DNA of 64,000 nucleotides from Cryptomeria japonica (taxonomy: Eukaryota > Streptophyta > Pinopsida > Cupressales > Cupressaceae). The notes beneath the pieces are model-generated. The model saw nothing but the letters and a program-made list of their open reading frames with translations. It made no database searches and was not told the DNA's origin. The stretch spans positions 374,933,392 to 374,997,391 of the forward strand of contig NC_081415.1 in assembly GCF_030272615.1 (NCBI RefSeq), given 5' to 3'. The translations under genes and the position numbers were made by a program. Below are positions 1-10,588 of the stretch, piece after piece; position 1 is the first letter of the stretch; each line of letters starts with the position of its first letter.

Positions 1-963
1 TCAACCCATGCCTTGTGGGTCTCCTTTATTATCGCATTTACCCTTCCTAGCATAGGACTGGTTATTCTATGTTTGCTATTAAAGACTTTTCTATCTGCCA
101 CTTCAAGTGTCCTATCCATTTCCTCTGGAGTAATAGAAACACAAATAGAGAACAACTCTTGAATTTTTATGTGTTTGTCTTCTTGCATTGCTGATAGTCT
201 CCTAGCATATATCATATCATACAATTCTGTCGGTATTTGATCTTCAATTTGTATCAAGTCTTTCTTATAAATGTCCAAATATAACAATACTACTTCCTCT
301 ATCTCTCTTTGTTCATCATTCTCTAAACGATCATAGTAAAACTGTACATTCTTTAACATGCCATCCTTAGTTATTTCACATACTAACTCTGCACAAGTTT
401 TTGGTGGAACATTACCAGATTGAATAGCCGTATCAATGCCATTCTTCTTCTTCCTTTTTGCAGTACTGGATGCAGTTGAAGGTGTTACTTTTGGTGCTTG
501 CTTTTGTGCCGGTATCTTGAATGTAACTTTCCTAACCGGTTGCTTTTTAGCCTCTACCTTTGTTTCCTCTATTTTCTTCCTTATAACCCTTTTGAATGCC
601 AGGTGTGTGTCATCCTCAAATTTAGACTCAGTTGTAATAGACTTAATGAACACTTCTGGTTCTTTCCTCCTCTTTCCTTTCTCTAGGACAACATCAATTA
701 ATGTTTTGATGTCTTGTGAAACCTTCTCAACAAACTTGCTTGCCTTTCCTTCCCGCTTCTCTCTCTTCTTCTGGTTGAACTTTGTTTCAACCTCTTATGT
801 TTTTTGTTTTGTAGTACCACATGGCTTCTCAACCTCATCAATAGGTGCATCAATCAACATCTTTGCATAAGCATCAAGGATCTATGTATCAACTTCATAG
901 CCCATTTCCTCAATCCATATCTTTCGGGGTTTGACCGCTTCCATGAGTGTTTCATCTTTCTTC
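1..963 (-). pseudogene. ORF2 of the outer element, middle part, open at the window edge
   Basis: The minus strand from 963 encodes a protein segment parallel to ORF2 of the inserted element from about 4255 onward: a WIEEMGYE block matches WVTKMGYE, then a lysine-rich stretch, then a well-matched segment containing LYLDIYKK (inner copy LHLDIYKK) and LGRVN (inner AGRVN). Two stops (a TAG and a TAA) fall in the first 60 codons; from about base 800 down to base 1 the frame is open, roughly 260 codons, and continues off the window. The function is unknown. I see no enzymatic motif, signal peptide or membrane segment. Plus-strand frames over this interval are shadows. Confidence 0.75.
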
Positions 964-1763
964 TGTTGGCAAATGCACACTCCAATGAGAAATTGTAGGT
1001 GATTGAAGGTATTGTCATTGATGGCAACCTTACAATCATGTGATACTGACAGGCAGACACAGGCACCAACACCGACATACTCTACACCGACATACAAATC
1101 ACTAGCACCGAAAAGGAAGATTACCGACATCTTGATCGACAATAATTTTGTATAAATGTATTTTGTAATTAATTGTAAAATATTTTGTAAGCCGACATGG
1201 CGGATTGTAATATGACTCATATATGTATGAGATCATTGTAGATCATTTAGGAAGCTTTAGATGTAAGGAATATAGCAGACCTAATGTGCAAATTATTAGG
1301 TTAAGGGTTTATGTATATTGCAGAGCTTAAACCGGTACTGAATCTGGCATAGCAGATGCTGATATAAAATAGTACAAGACATTGGATTAGTATAATCCAT
1401 TTTTGTAAGTTAGTGTGACTTCTTTTGTAATTGAGCAGTGAGCTCTAGGCACTTGGCCTTCCTGCATGTGCAGGCCCCTATTGTAAGCAGTAATATTCTC
1501 TTATTGGCCAGTAAGTGAATATTGTGGGTCACAAATCCCACCGAGGTTTTTCTCACACCAGGTTTCCTCGTTAAAATATTGTGTTATGTTGTGTTTTTCA
1601 TGTTGTGGTTGTTATTCTTATTTACTGCATTATTTCTGGTTTACCGGTACATAGTTTTAATATGCTTTTCATGTTATAAGTTAAGAAAACTATTACACCA
1701 ATGAGATACTAATTCAGCACCCCCCCACCCCCACCCCTCTCAGTATCTTTGGGAATCCTAACA
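964..1763 (+). repeat. 5' LTR of the inner element
   Basis: The 800-bp LTR is bounded by TGTTGGCA and CCTAACA. It shares almost all of its length with 6920-7705. It contains the block GTGGGTCACAAATCCCACC followed by a T-rich stretch and a GGTTTCC motif; the same block recurs in the other LTRs of this window. A C-rich tract ending CTCTCAGT sits just before the 3' end. Confidence 0.93.
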
Positions 1764-1765
1764 AT

Positions 1766-1781
1766 TGGTATCAGAGCCTGG
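1766..1781 (+). other. Primer binding site, initiator-Met tRNA type
   Basis: TGGTATCAGAGCCTGG begins two bases after the LTR end. TGGTATCAGAGC is the classic plant copia primer site complementary to the 3' end of initiator methionine tRNA. Confidence 0.92.
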
Positions 1782-1834
1782 TCCTCTATTTTCAAAAGCC
1801 TAACAACTTGAGGAAGATCTTGACACCGGTAGAG

Positions 1835-2947
1835 ATGGAAAATTTGAGAAAACAATTGGAAACAACTCTTTCAGACTATGATGCAGAAAAATTAAAGAAT
1901 ATCAAACTTGAGGATGATCTGAAGGCTGCTCAGGATATTATTCGAGGACTTCAAGAAAATTACACTATAGCAAGGAATAAAAGAAGAGAACTTTGTGAGA
2001 AGATGCAGAATGAGGAAGATGAAAAGGAAACTCTTAATGATCCGGTGAACCAACTAAGACAAGATAACTGTACAATGAAGAATGAGATGCAAGATATGAC
2101 TATGAGATTTTGTAAAGAAATTGAAGATAGAAAGAAGAATGAAGATGAATTGACTAGAAGACTAAATGATGCTGGAAATGAAAACACAAGACTCAGTCAT
2201 GAAAATGATATGTTGAAGACAGACTTGATGCATACACAAAATGACAGAACTGAACTCATAAGACAAAAATGAATCTTGGAGAATGAACTGACTGCTGCAA
2301 ATCAACACAAGGAGAAATTCAAGAAAAGTTCGGAAGAACTTGTTGACATGCTGAAGAATCGAAAACCTAATGGTGATACAAATGGCCTTGGCTTTGAAAC
2401 TAGTGAAAGCTCTGATACTGCAAACAATCATGATCATAGCAAACTGGTAAGACAACCTAATGCTTACAAATTCAATGGGAAATGCTTTAACTGTAACAAG
2501 TATGGTCATAGAGAAAATCAGTGTAGATCTAGAAATTATCAGAACACTAATACACCCACCGGTCAATGTTCTAAATGCAACAAAGTTGGTCATATTTCAT
2601 AAAATTGTAGAATGAATGTAAGATGCTATGTTTGTGGAAGATTTGGACACCTATCTAATCAATGCAGAACACATACTGGCATAGGATATGGGAAAGCTAT
2701 TTAGAAAAACAATGTGGCATGTTATGCTTGTAACAAAATTGGACATATTGCAAAATTTTGTAGAAGTAAGGCATCACCGAAAAATAACAAAGGTCCTAGT
2801 TTGAAGCGTAAAGAAAAGGTTGAAGAGATAAAGCAAGAATTCTCAAAACAATGGATCAAAAAGTCAAATCAGAATGTTGATGGGAATACTCCTCCACTAG
2901 TAGAACAAAGTATCACTCCATTGGCAGGAGACTCTTCATCTAACTGA
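1835..2947 (+). pseudogene. Gag-like protein with coiled coil and four CCHC zinc knuckles (inner element)
   Basis: One frame of 371 codons runs from an ATG at 1835 to TGA at 2945, broken by three internal stops: TGA at 2270, TAA at 2600 and TAG at 2702. The first 150 residues or so are charged and heptad-rich, typical of a coiled coil. The C-terminal half has four CX2CX4HX4C knuckles: CFNCNKYGHRENQC, CSKCNKVGHIS-stop-NC, CYVCGRFGHLSNQC and CYACNKIGHIAKFC. Knuckles of this kind bind RNA in retroelement nucleocapsids, so a capsid/nucleocapsid role is inferred. The outer copy at 19164-20285 aligns along its whole length and keeps Q at the TAG position, which shows these stops are decay. An in-frame TTG at 1808 is a less likely start. 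Confidence 0.85.
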
Positions 2948-3251
2948 AGAAAAATCCTTTGGGGGTTTAGCACCAAACTGAAAAATATGCTATTATACCC
3001 TCGGTTGATGGTGAGAAGTTGAATTACTTCCTTACCGACAGATGAGTTAAGTTGTGACTTAACCGACAAGCATTAAATGCAGTAGTTGGAGAAAAGAACA
3101 TTATAAAGCAAGTGTTTTGGCTCCTTTTTCATTCATTGAGCATTCAAATCTTCGAGAGCGCAGAAATTCCCAAGCGAAGGCATTCTTAGTGAAGAAGAGA
3201 AGTAGTTCATCCAAGCAATAATCCCTAAGGTAGATTGAGATATTTATAAAC
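2948..3251 (+). other. Spacer between gag and ORF2 (inner element)
   Basis: These 304 bp have no supported coding frame. The length is close to the reconstructed spacer of the outer element (18919-19163 plus 8697-8788). It may hold an internal promoter or ribosome re-entry signal for ORF2, but nothing in the sequence proves that. Confidence 0.5.
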
Positions 3252-6200
3252 ATGGCATCCTCCTCTGTTTCTGAATTTATAGCAAACCCTACTGTAATTG
3301 AGGTTATCAAGTGCCCTAGACCTATTTTCAAGCTTGTTCCCGAAATAGCTAAGAAAGATGATAACATAGGTGAATTCTCTCAAATTCCTAAAGGACTAGT
3401 ATATGTTGAAGATTCTAGAATATACATACACTGTCATATAGAGGAATTAGGAGATGATGAAATCAAAAAAATGTATAGCACTGTGATTTGTGATGAAAAT
3501 GACAATGTAAGGATGAAACACAAGGTAGTAGAAACCCTAGGTTTTTTGGATATTCTTAGCATTCCTAATTTTCCTGAGGATGTGATAAGAATAGTCCTAA
3601 GTAGAGTCCATGGTGAATTCTTCTGGTTAGATTCAATTCATAAAATCACAAAAGAAGTTGTTAAAGCAGTAACAGGGTTACCTTCCACTGGTAGCCGACC
3701 TAACAGAACTAAAAGGGTCTTAAATGACACAGTGATAGATCTAACCGGTGCAACATCTGACAAAAGGTCTCTAAGGGTAAATGATGTAAAGGACATCAAT
3801 GCCAGATTTATCAGTATGATCTTAGGCTACAAAGCTACACATGCAAATAGGTTGAACTCAGTTTCTAGCTTATGTATCAAAAGTGCATATGACATGGTAA
3901 ATGATAATGCTAGAATAAATGTGTGTGAATGGCTCAAAGATGAATTGATAGACAATCTAAAGAAGATTAAAGGAGATAAGAAAGGAACCTTTAGATTTGG
4001 AAATTTGCTTGTTTGTTTAATGCTGTATATTACTAAACAAGTACCCGGTATTGGTAGAAGAGATTTTGGCTTTGATATACCGGTAGGAAAAGAACTATTG
4101 GATCTATTGAACAATATGGGAGAAAACAAAGAGAAAAACATAAACGAACATTTTCAAGAATTAAAGGCTCGAATGAAAACAAGAATAAGACTGTCATAGG
4201 AAATTGTAGATAAATATCACAAGGAAATATGTTTTGTAATCAAGAAAGATGAAATCTGGATGGAGGCAGGTGTCCCTAGAACTATCTGGGTAACTAAAAT
4301 GGGCTATGAAACAGATGATAATATCATAGAAACTTATGCAAAAGCCCTCCTTGAAGCACCAAAGGAACCCACTGAGAAAGTCCTTGGAAATGCAGAAACA
4401 ATTGAAAGTGGAATTTAGTCAAGAAAAAGGGTTAAGAAGGTTGAAGAAACAGTAAGGAAAAGAACCCGACAGGCAAAGGCAATTAAGGAGGATGTTTTGA
4501 AACAAACTGGCATAAAAGAAAGTGAGTTGGAAGGACTTCAATGGGAAGCTCATCTTTCACTGGTTGCAACTTCCTCTGAGAGTGATATGCTAATAGTATT
4601 CAAAAGGGTAGAAAGGAAAAGAAAACCCTCACTGGTACCCTCACCCACTCCTAGAAAAACAAGACAAAAGCAACAGGCAGTGAGGCCTTCAGTAAAGAAG
4701 TTAATTCCTAAGAAGAAGAAGAAGGTAAAACAAGATATTGCTTCACTGGATAAACTCTTAAGTGAAATAACGGAAGATGGAAAGTTGAAAAACATTAGAA
4801 AACTGTACAACACACTATCTACTGATGACAAAGAAAGCATAGAGAACAGTGTAATTTTACACTTGGACATCTACAAGAAATTCTTGATGGAAATTGTTGA
4901 TGAAATACCAAATGATTTGTATAGAAGATTAGAAGTCAGAAGGGTAGCCATTGTTGAGCTGGATAAGAAAATAAAAATTGAAAAATTACTTGCAGTGCAT
5001 CCAGTTAACTCACCTAATGAAATAGGCAAATTAATCAGTGAAGTTAACCAGACAATATTTTCAACCGCTCACCCGCATGTAGAACTAATGGCAGGTAGAG
5101 TAAATGAAGTCTCTGAGGAAACAACAAATGCATGGGACATATTCTTTGTAGGAAAAGAGAAACAAGAAGAGTTACTAAGACCCAAGACTATCAGAGTATA
5201 CCAAAAGGACAGGGATAAGGGAAAAGGTAAGGTAGATGGACCTTCAAGCCTTAAAATAACTGATAATGTGCTCCCACCTCTTACTGATACTCTACCGGCA
5301 CATACTACAGACAATCAACCGACCACTGAGAGTATGGAGACTCCTCTAGAGGATATTAATCCCGAGTCCGAAATTTTGTACACTGTAAATATGGACACAC
5401 AGGAAGTAAATGTTGTGGTTGATAGAGAAACCATTGAGGATAAGAAGGAAGAAGTGACTATTGAGTCACCGACTGCAGATGTTGAGGTCGAGGTTAATAA
5501 CACTGTAAAAATGAGCATAGAAAAACCTACTCTAACAGAGAAACCGACAGAGGACACCACTAGTAAAACATTAGAAGAATCGGATAAAACTGAAAAAAAA
5601 TCAAGAGAACTGGAAATGGACAGTGCAGAGGTACAAACTGAGAAATCGGAAGTGCATACAAAGACACAGATTGCTAAACCGGCTGTTGAGAGCTCAAAGA
5701 AACCCTTTGAGACACATATGGAGAAACCGGAATAGAAACAAGTTAAGACACAAGCTCAGACAGAGACAGTGCCATCGGCTAAAAGTGAAAGGCCTAAACC
5801 TTTGCTAGTAGAAATGCAAACATAGACTGACCTACCAGAGGTCGAATCAAGCAAGGTAATTACTACAACTGGCATCATGGATATTGTGAAAATAGTTGGA
5901 CAGACATCTGGTACTTCAATAGCAGAATTCTGACCTACAAATGTAACATAGGTCTTATTGGATTCAATAAAGAAGATCACAGAGTGCAATGCACAATCTT
6001 ATAAGGCTATAGATGATACAATCCCTATCCTTAAATTGATAGCACCTACATGCGTTGTGGATAATAAGGATTCTTTAGGTCAACTAGACACATTGTCTAA
6101 GTTCATCACCGACAAAATTTTGGCAGTTGATCAAATAAATGAGGACGCATTTAAGGAGAAAATGATTAAAGAAAAAGAGAAATTCTTTGAGGAAATTGTG

Positions 6201-6533
6201 AAGAAGAACAAGGAGAAAATGGACACCCTATTACCGGATCTAGGAAAAACAATTTTGGATTTTAAGAAACTGTATAGAGATACTTGTAAAATAAATATTT
6301 TGAAAGAAAACCTAGACAAGGAAATCAACAAAGCACAAGATGAGATTAACAATATTGCTGACAATTTGATAGGCACATCCGATTCATTTTTGGAGATAGA
6401 AAAGAAAATTACAGATCTAGAAGAGAAAATTGAGAAGTTAGAGAAGGACAAAGAGAAAGTTAAGGATAAGGCAAAGAGCTTGAAATGTAAACTTGGTCCA
6501 AAAATAGACTACCTCACTTCTTTGAGAAAATAA
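3252..6533 (+). pseudogene. ORF2, long unrecognised protein of a pol-less LTR element
   Basis: A single frame (about 1,094 codons) starts at ATG 3252 and ends at TAA 6531. Internal stops are TAG at 4197, 4416, 5733, 5823 and 5949, and TGA at 5931. Part one (3252-4199) looks globular and helical, with an FFWLD / TGLPS block and a conserved run around KKGTFRFGNL. A lysine/arginine-rich stretch (about 4610-4740) could be a nuclear signal. A second conserved block (4740-5150) is followed by a Thr/Glu/Pro-rich disordered region (5290-5950) and a strong C-terminal coiled coil (6130-6530). It matches the outer copy at 7711-8696 and 1-963. I recognise no enzyme motif. It might be a structural or nuclear-targeting accessory protein, or a captured gene; both are inference. 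Confidence 0.7.
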
Positions 6534-6919
6534 ATTTTTGAGGCTTTGGTTCCCGGACTTAAGAAACCAGAAGAGAAAATGCACATACTCATCAGTACAG
6601 TTCAGAGAACATAAGAGGCATTATAGGAAAGAAAAAGATTCAGTGACAGTTTAAATCTAGTTTTGGCAGATATATTCTAGATTGTAACCCACCGGTTACA
6701 AAAATCTAGGCAGGAACCACACTCCACTGACAGTGAATGACAACCTTTGTCATTGATGTCAAAGGGGGAGTAGTATGATGAGAAAAATGATCTGAACAGG
6801 ACGTCATCAACTTAGGGGGAGCATACAGTTTTGGTAAGACAATTTTGGCAAACCATTGTTGGATATATTCTTTTTGGGTTTTTCTCATGAGTGTTGCCAT
6901 CAATGCCAAAGGGGGAGAT
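6534..6919 (+). other. 3' untranslated region and polypurine tract (inner element)
   Basis: This noncoding 3' segment contains two similar phrases, AAAGGGGGAGTAG near 6760 and AAAGGGGGAGAT at 6908-6919. The second directly abuts the 3' LTR and is the polypurine tract that primes plus-strand synthesis. The upstream phrase may be a spare or decayed tract. Confidence 0.8.
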
Positions 6920-7705
6920 TGTTGGCAAATTCACACTCCAATGAGAAATTGTAGGTGATTGAAGGTATTGTCATTGATGGCAACCTTACAATCATGTGAT
7001 ACTAGTAGGAAGACACAGGCACCGACATCGACAGACTCTACCTTGGCATACAAATCACCGGCACTGAAAAGGAAGATTACCGACATCTTGGCCGACAACA
7101 ATTTTGTATAAATGTATTTTGTAATTAATTGTAAAATCCTTTGTAAGCCAACATGTCAGATTGTAATATGACTCATATATGTATGAGATCATTGTAGATC
7201 ATTTAGGAAGCGATAGATGTAAGGAATATAGCAGACCTAATGTGCGAATTATTAGGTTAAGGGTTTATGTATATTGCAGAGCTTAAACCGGTACTGGATC
7301 TGGCATAGCAGATGCTAATCTAAAGCAGTACAAGATATTGGATTAGTATAATCCATTTTTGTAAGTTAGTGTGACTTCTTTTGTAATTGAGCAGTGAGCT
7401 CTAGGCACTTGGCCTTCCTACATGTGCAGGCCCCTATTGTAAGCACTAATATTCTCTTATTGGCCAGTAAGTGAATATTGTGGGTCACAAATCCCACCGA
7501 GGTTTTTCCCACACCGGGTTTCCTCATTAAAATATTGTGTTATGGTGTGCTTTTCATGTTGTGGTTGTTATTCTTATTTACTGCATTATTTCTGGTTTAT
7601 TGGTACACAGTTTTAATATGCTTTTCATGTTATAAGTTAAGAAAACTATTACACCAGTCAGATACTGATTCACCCCCCCTCTCAGTATCTTTGGGAATCC
7701 TAACA
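6920..7705 (+). repeat. 3' LTR of the inner element
   Basis: The 786-bp LTR begins TGTTGGCA and ends CCTAACA. It is near-identical to 964-1763 apart from scattered substitutions and a shorter C-rich tract before the end. It is followed directly by the target duplication TCTTC. Confidence 0.93.
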
Positions 7706-7710
7706 TCTTC

Positions 7711-8696
7711 ACCATGAAGCATATGTCAGTTGATTATTTCTCAACAATATGCTTATGAACCCTTTCCCTAGATTTCATAGAGTTCTAGAATTCCTTAAAA
7801 TATCCCCATACTTTGTCATCCCTTTGACTGCCCAATGTAGCAATTGACTGTTTCAATTGTCTCCCTACCGAGATATCAAATGCTCGTTGTCTCTTCCCAA
7901 AACTGGGAGTGTGATTCTGAAAAATAACATTAAGAAGACAATTAAGTTGCCATACCGGAAAGTCCCTTTCTTTTCACCTTTAATCTTTCCTAGGTTTATT
8001 AATAGTTCATCTAACATCCAACCACATAGATCCAATTTCTCATTTTCTCTCATCATTTTGTAAGCTACAAAAATGTAGGAGCTAGAAACATAATTATGTC
8101 GGTTTGACTGAGTTAACTTATGACCGATGATCATGCTACCAAATCTGATGTCTGTGTCGGTAATAGTGTTGATTCTCATAGATCTTCTATCAGATGTTAC
8201 ACTTGTGATTTTGTTGACATAATCATTAGAGACCTTCTTATCTGGACATTGCCCAACCTGTGGCAAACCAATGATTTCCCTAATGGCTTCCTTGGCAATC
8301 TTGTAATGTCTATCCAACCAGATAAACTCTCCATATACTCTGCTCAAAACATACCTAACTATTTCATCTTCGAATTCCGGAATGTCCAGAGTGCCGGTAA
8401 ACCCAAGTCTTCAATGTGTTTGTATGTTTGTTTGATCTTTCCAAAATCTCCCATAAGCTCGCTCATGTACATGCCCTTTATATCAGATGTCCCTAAATCC
8501 TCAATGTGACAATGTATGTATTCCCTAACATCTTCGACATAAACAACTCCCTCAAAACATGGGAAAATGCTCCAATCGAATCTTCCAGGGTAGCCACATG
8601 CAGATACCGCTTCAAAATTGGCCTGGGATGGTCCTTGAACTCTGCAATAGTCGGATTTGCAACAAAGATAGGAATAGATGATGATCCCACTTCCAT
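7711..8696 (-). pseudogene. ORF2 of the outer element, N-terminal part
   Basis: The ATG at 8694-8696 (minus) begins a frame parallel to the N-terminus of ORF2 at 3252: both have an FVANPT / FIANPT block followed by HPRPI / CPRPI. After a frameshift near 8400-8490, the frame 8347-7865 matches inner ORF2 closely (YGEFIWLD, KKGTFRYGNL, SDRRSMRIN). The segment ends at 7711, where the inner LTR element interrupts it; it resumes at 963. Function is unknown, as for the inner copy. Two independent copies keeping the same blocks suggest the protein was once selected. Confidence 0.75.
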
Positions 8697-8791
8697 GATT
8701 AAGGAAAAATACCTGATGATCACTTCTGGTGAAACCCTTAACAAATTCTTCCAGTCGCCGGTGAAATCACTCAAGAAGATATCTGATCGCA

Positions 8792-8816
8792 CACTAATAC
8801 ATTTGGCCTAAAATTC
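8792..8816 (+). repeat. Left terminal inverted repeat of the CACTA element
   Basis: It starts CACTAATACATTTGG and shares CACT, TACATT, GG and CTAA in order with the right end. The preceding GCA is the target duplication. Confidence 0.85.
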
Positions 8817-8825
8817 CAATGAAGG

Positions 8826-9003
8826 TTTCTGACGGAGAAGGCATATTGTGACCAAATTTGATTTATTTTTGAAAAAATGCCCACATTCTTCGAAATTCTG
8901 ACGATAATTCAACATTTTGTTTTGACAGAGAAGGAATTGGCAATGAAATTTGTGTTTTTTTGAAAAAGTGCCCACGTTCGTCGAAATTCCGGTGACCGCG
9001 GAC
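8826..9003 (+). repeat. CACTA left subterminal direct repeats (two units)
   Basis: Two imperfect copies of about 95 bp each carry, in order, GACGGAGAAGG / GACAGAGAAGG, a T-run followed by GAAAAA.TGCCCAC, and TTC.TCGAAATTC. Subterminal repeats of this kind bind the transposase in En/Spm elements; that role is inferred here. Confidence 0.65.
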
Positions 9004-9807
9004 ATTACTTAAAAAAAAACCAAAAAAAACCAAGTCATTTGATAAACATTAATCCTGCCTCTTCGTCTCGTCGACCTCTACCATATTCACAAAAAAATTG
9101 GGCATTACAAGGAGGGAAACAGTTCTAGATTGCGATGCCACCAAGATCCGGTTGAAGAAAAAAGGTAGGGTAATCAACCAATTCATTCACAGGATGTTTT
9201 CTTGAAGAAAAAATCGTTATGTTTGTGACAATGTGTCGAATTTGCTTTATGTAGTGATGAAATTGTTTGAATTTCACATAGGAGGTTGCATTTTGTGTTG
9301 GTTGATGATCAAGTTTTATCTTTATTATAATAAATTTTCCTGCTCATAATTTTTTTTCCCTAGCTCATATTCAGTCTGGTAGAAAAAGAGATAAATAAGA
9401 TTGATTTGGATGGTTGATCAAATGAAATAATCAATTATCCTCTTTATAGGCATAACCTCTTAGGGTAGACCCTAATTAAGGAGCGGGATGACCTAAACCT
9501 GCATGATCAAACAAGGAAGAACATAGATTGTGCCACTCTTGTATCCGACATCTGTTAGAAGTGGCCTAAACATAGGCTCTAGCTGAGGAGCTTACCTTGG
9601 GTATGGATGCTGGTATATATGGTTGTGATAGAAACTCCCTGCCGCAAGACCGTCAGACCACTGTGTAGTGATCGAGTGCCATTTTTTGTCGGTGTTTTGG
9701 AAGGGAGAATAAGCGTACCATGATAGGAAGGTGGTATAAAATGGAAGCTGAGAGGTTTAAGGTTATAAGGTGTGGGTTGGGATAAGATAGGGAGGTAAGT
9801 GATGAAC

Positions 9808-10085
9808 GATGTAATGGTGAAATAGTAAGTTAGGATATGTTAGGGGTTTGGAAGGTAGGAAAGTGAATGGGGGGAGATAAAATGATGTGAATGATGGAAT
9901 GGGGTTAGGTAGGTGAAGTAAAAGTAAATGTGTATGAGGTTAAGGTTTAGGATAGGATGTAGGAAAGTGAAGGAGGTTAAGAGAGGGTATATGAAAGGTA
10001 GATGGAAGGTAATAATGATAGGAAGTGAGGAAAAGGTTATGAGGTGTGGGTTAGAAAATAGGGTGTAGGAAATGGAAGGAAGGGT
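9808..10085 (+). repeat. Cytosine-free, G/A-rich tract of 278 bp
   Basis: The plus strand has no cytosine from 9808 to 10085, and few from about 9694 onward. It contains many GGTTAGG, GGAAGG and GGGG groups with irregular spacing, not a simple tandem repeat. The minus strand is correspondingly C/T-rich. It lies inside the CACTA element. Confidence 0.9.
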
Positions 10086-10523
10086 CATCCATGTCATAGT
10101 GCTTCAAGAGGAGCACATTCACATGAGGCACAAGAAGCGTCATTTCATGCCCTAGTGTACCTCCTTAAACCTTCCACCAACACCAAAATCAATACCAAAC
10201 TCTTTCCCAATCTCACTAATGGACTAACTCAACTCACTGTCAAATTGTGATAGTCAATGCAAGGTTTAGGACAATAGTAATTAGGATCTTCTAATTATGG
10301 TGGGGCCTAGCCAACATAGGGTTATATGAGGTAGGGGTAAGTTCAACAGTGATTTGTATTAGATTGTCATCAAAGTTTCCTATTAGTGTTACTTTGTATC
10401 AGCATTAACCACTTATTGTCATTTCATTATAATCAATTTGTTATTCCTTATAAGAATTTATAGTATTACCATAATTTGCATAACCTGAATCTGATTGTAT
10501 TATGTATTCTTGAGATTAAGTGT

Positions 10524-10524
<1 letters not shown>

Positions 10525-10585
<61 letters not shown>
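10525..10585 (+). repeat. (AT)n microsatellite
   Basis: About 60 bp of uninterrupted AT dinucleotide repeat. Confidence 0.97.

Positions 10586-10588
<3 letters not shown>

Larger units (their letters stand above)
964..7705 (+). mobile_element. Inner LTR retrotransposon, same family, gag + ORF2 without pol
   Basis: This is a structurally complete 6.7-kb element. LTRs start TGTTGGCA and end CCTAACA, and the 5-bp target duplication TCTTC is exact (959-963 and 7706-7710). A primer site matching initiator-Met tRNA follows the 5' LTR and a purine tract precedes the 3' LTR. Inside are a CCHC gag (1835-2947) and one long frame, ORF2 (3252-6533). No protease DSG/DTG, integrase DDE or reverse transcriptase xDD motif is visible in any frame, so the copy should depend on proteins from another element. 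It sits in opposite orientation inside ORF2 of a relative. The LTRs differ by several percent by eye, so it is not very recent. Confidence 0.92.

Noticed and set aside
436-870. 144-codon plus-strand frame rich in Phe and Ser
   Set aside because: It is the antisense of the well-supported minus-strand ORF2 segment of the outer element.
882-1220. 112-codon minus-strand frame with hydrophobic segments
   Set aside because: It joins ORF2 of the outer element to antisense LTR sequence of the inner element across the insertion site at 963/964; it is not a gene.
1711-1740. C-rich tract as a polypurine tract of an opposite-strand element
   Set aside because: It lies inside the LTR, is shared by all related LTRs, and has no LTR start next to it on the minus strand.
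5069-5560. Two Ser/Thr/Val-rich minus-strand frames
   Set aside because: Antisense of the Thr/Glu/Pro-rich part of ORF2; low complexity explains the lack of stops.
9840-10097. 85-codon minus-strand frame
   Set aside because: It is the C/T-rich complement of the cytosine-free tract; lack of stops is a composition effect.
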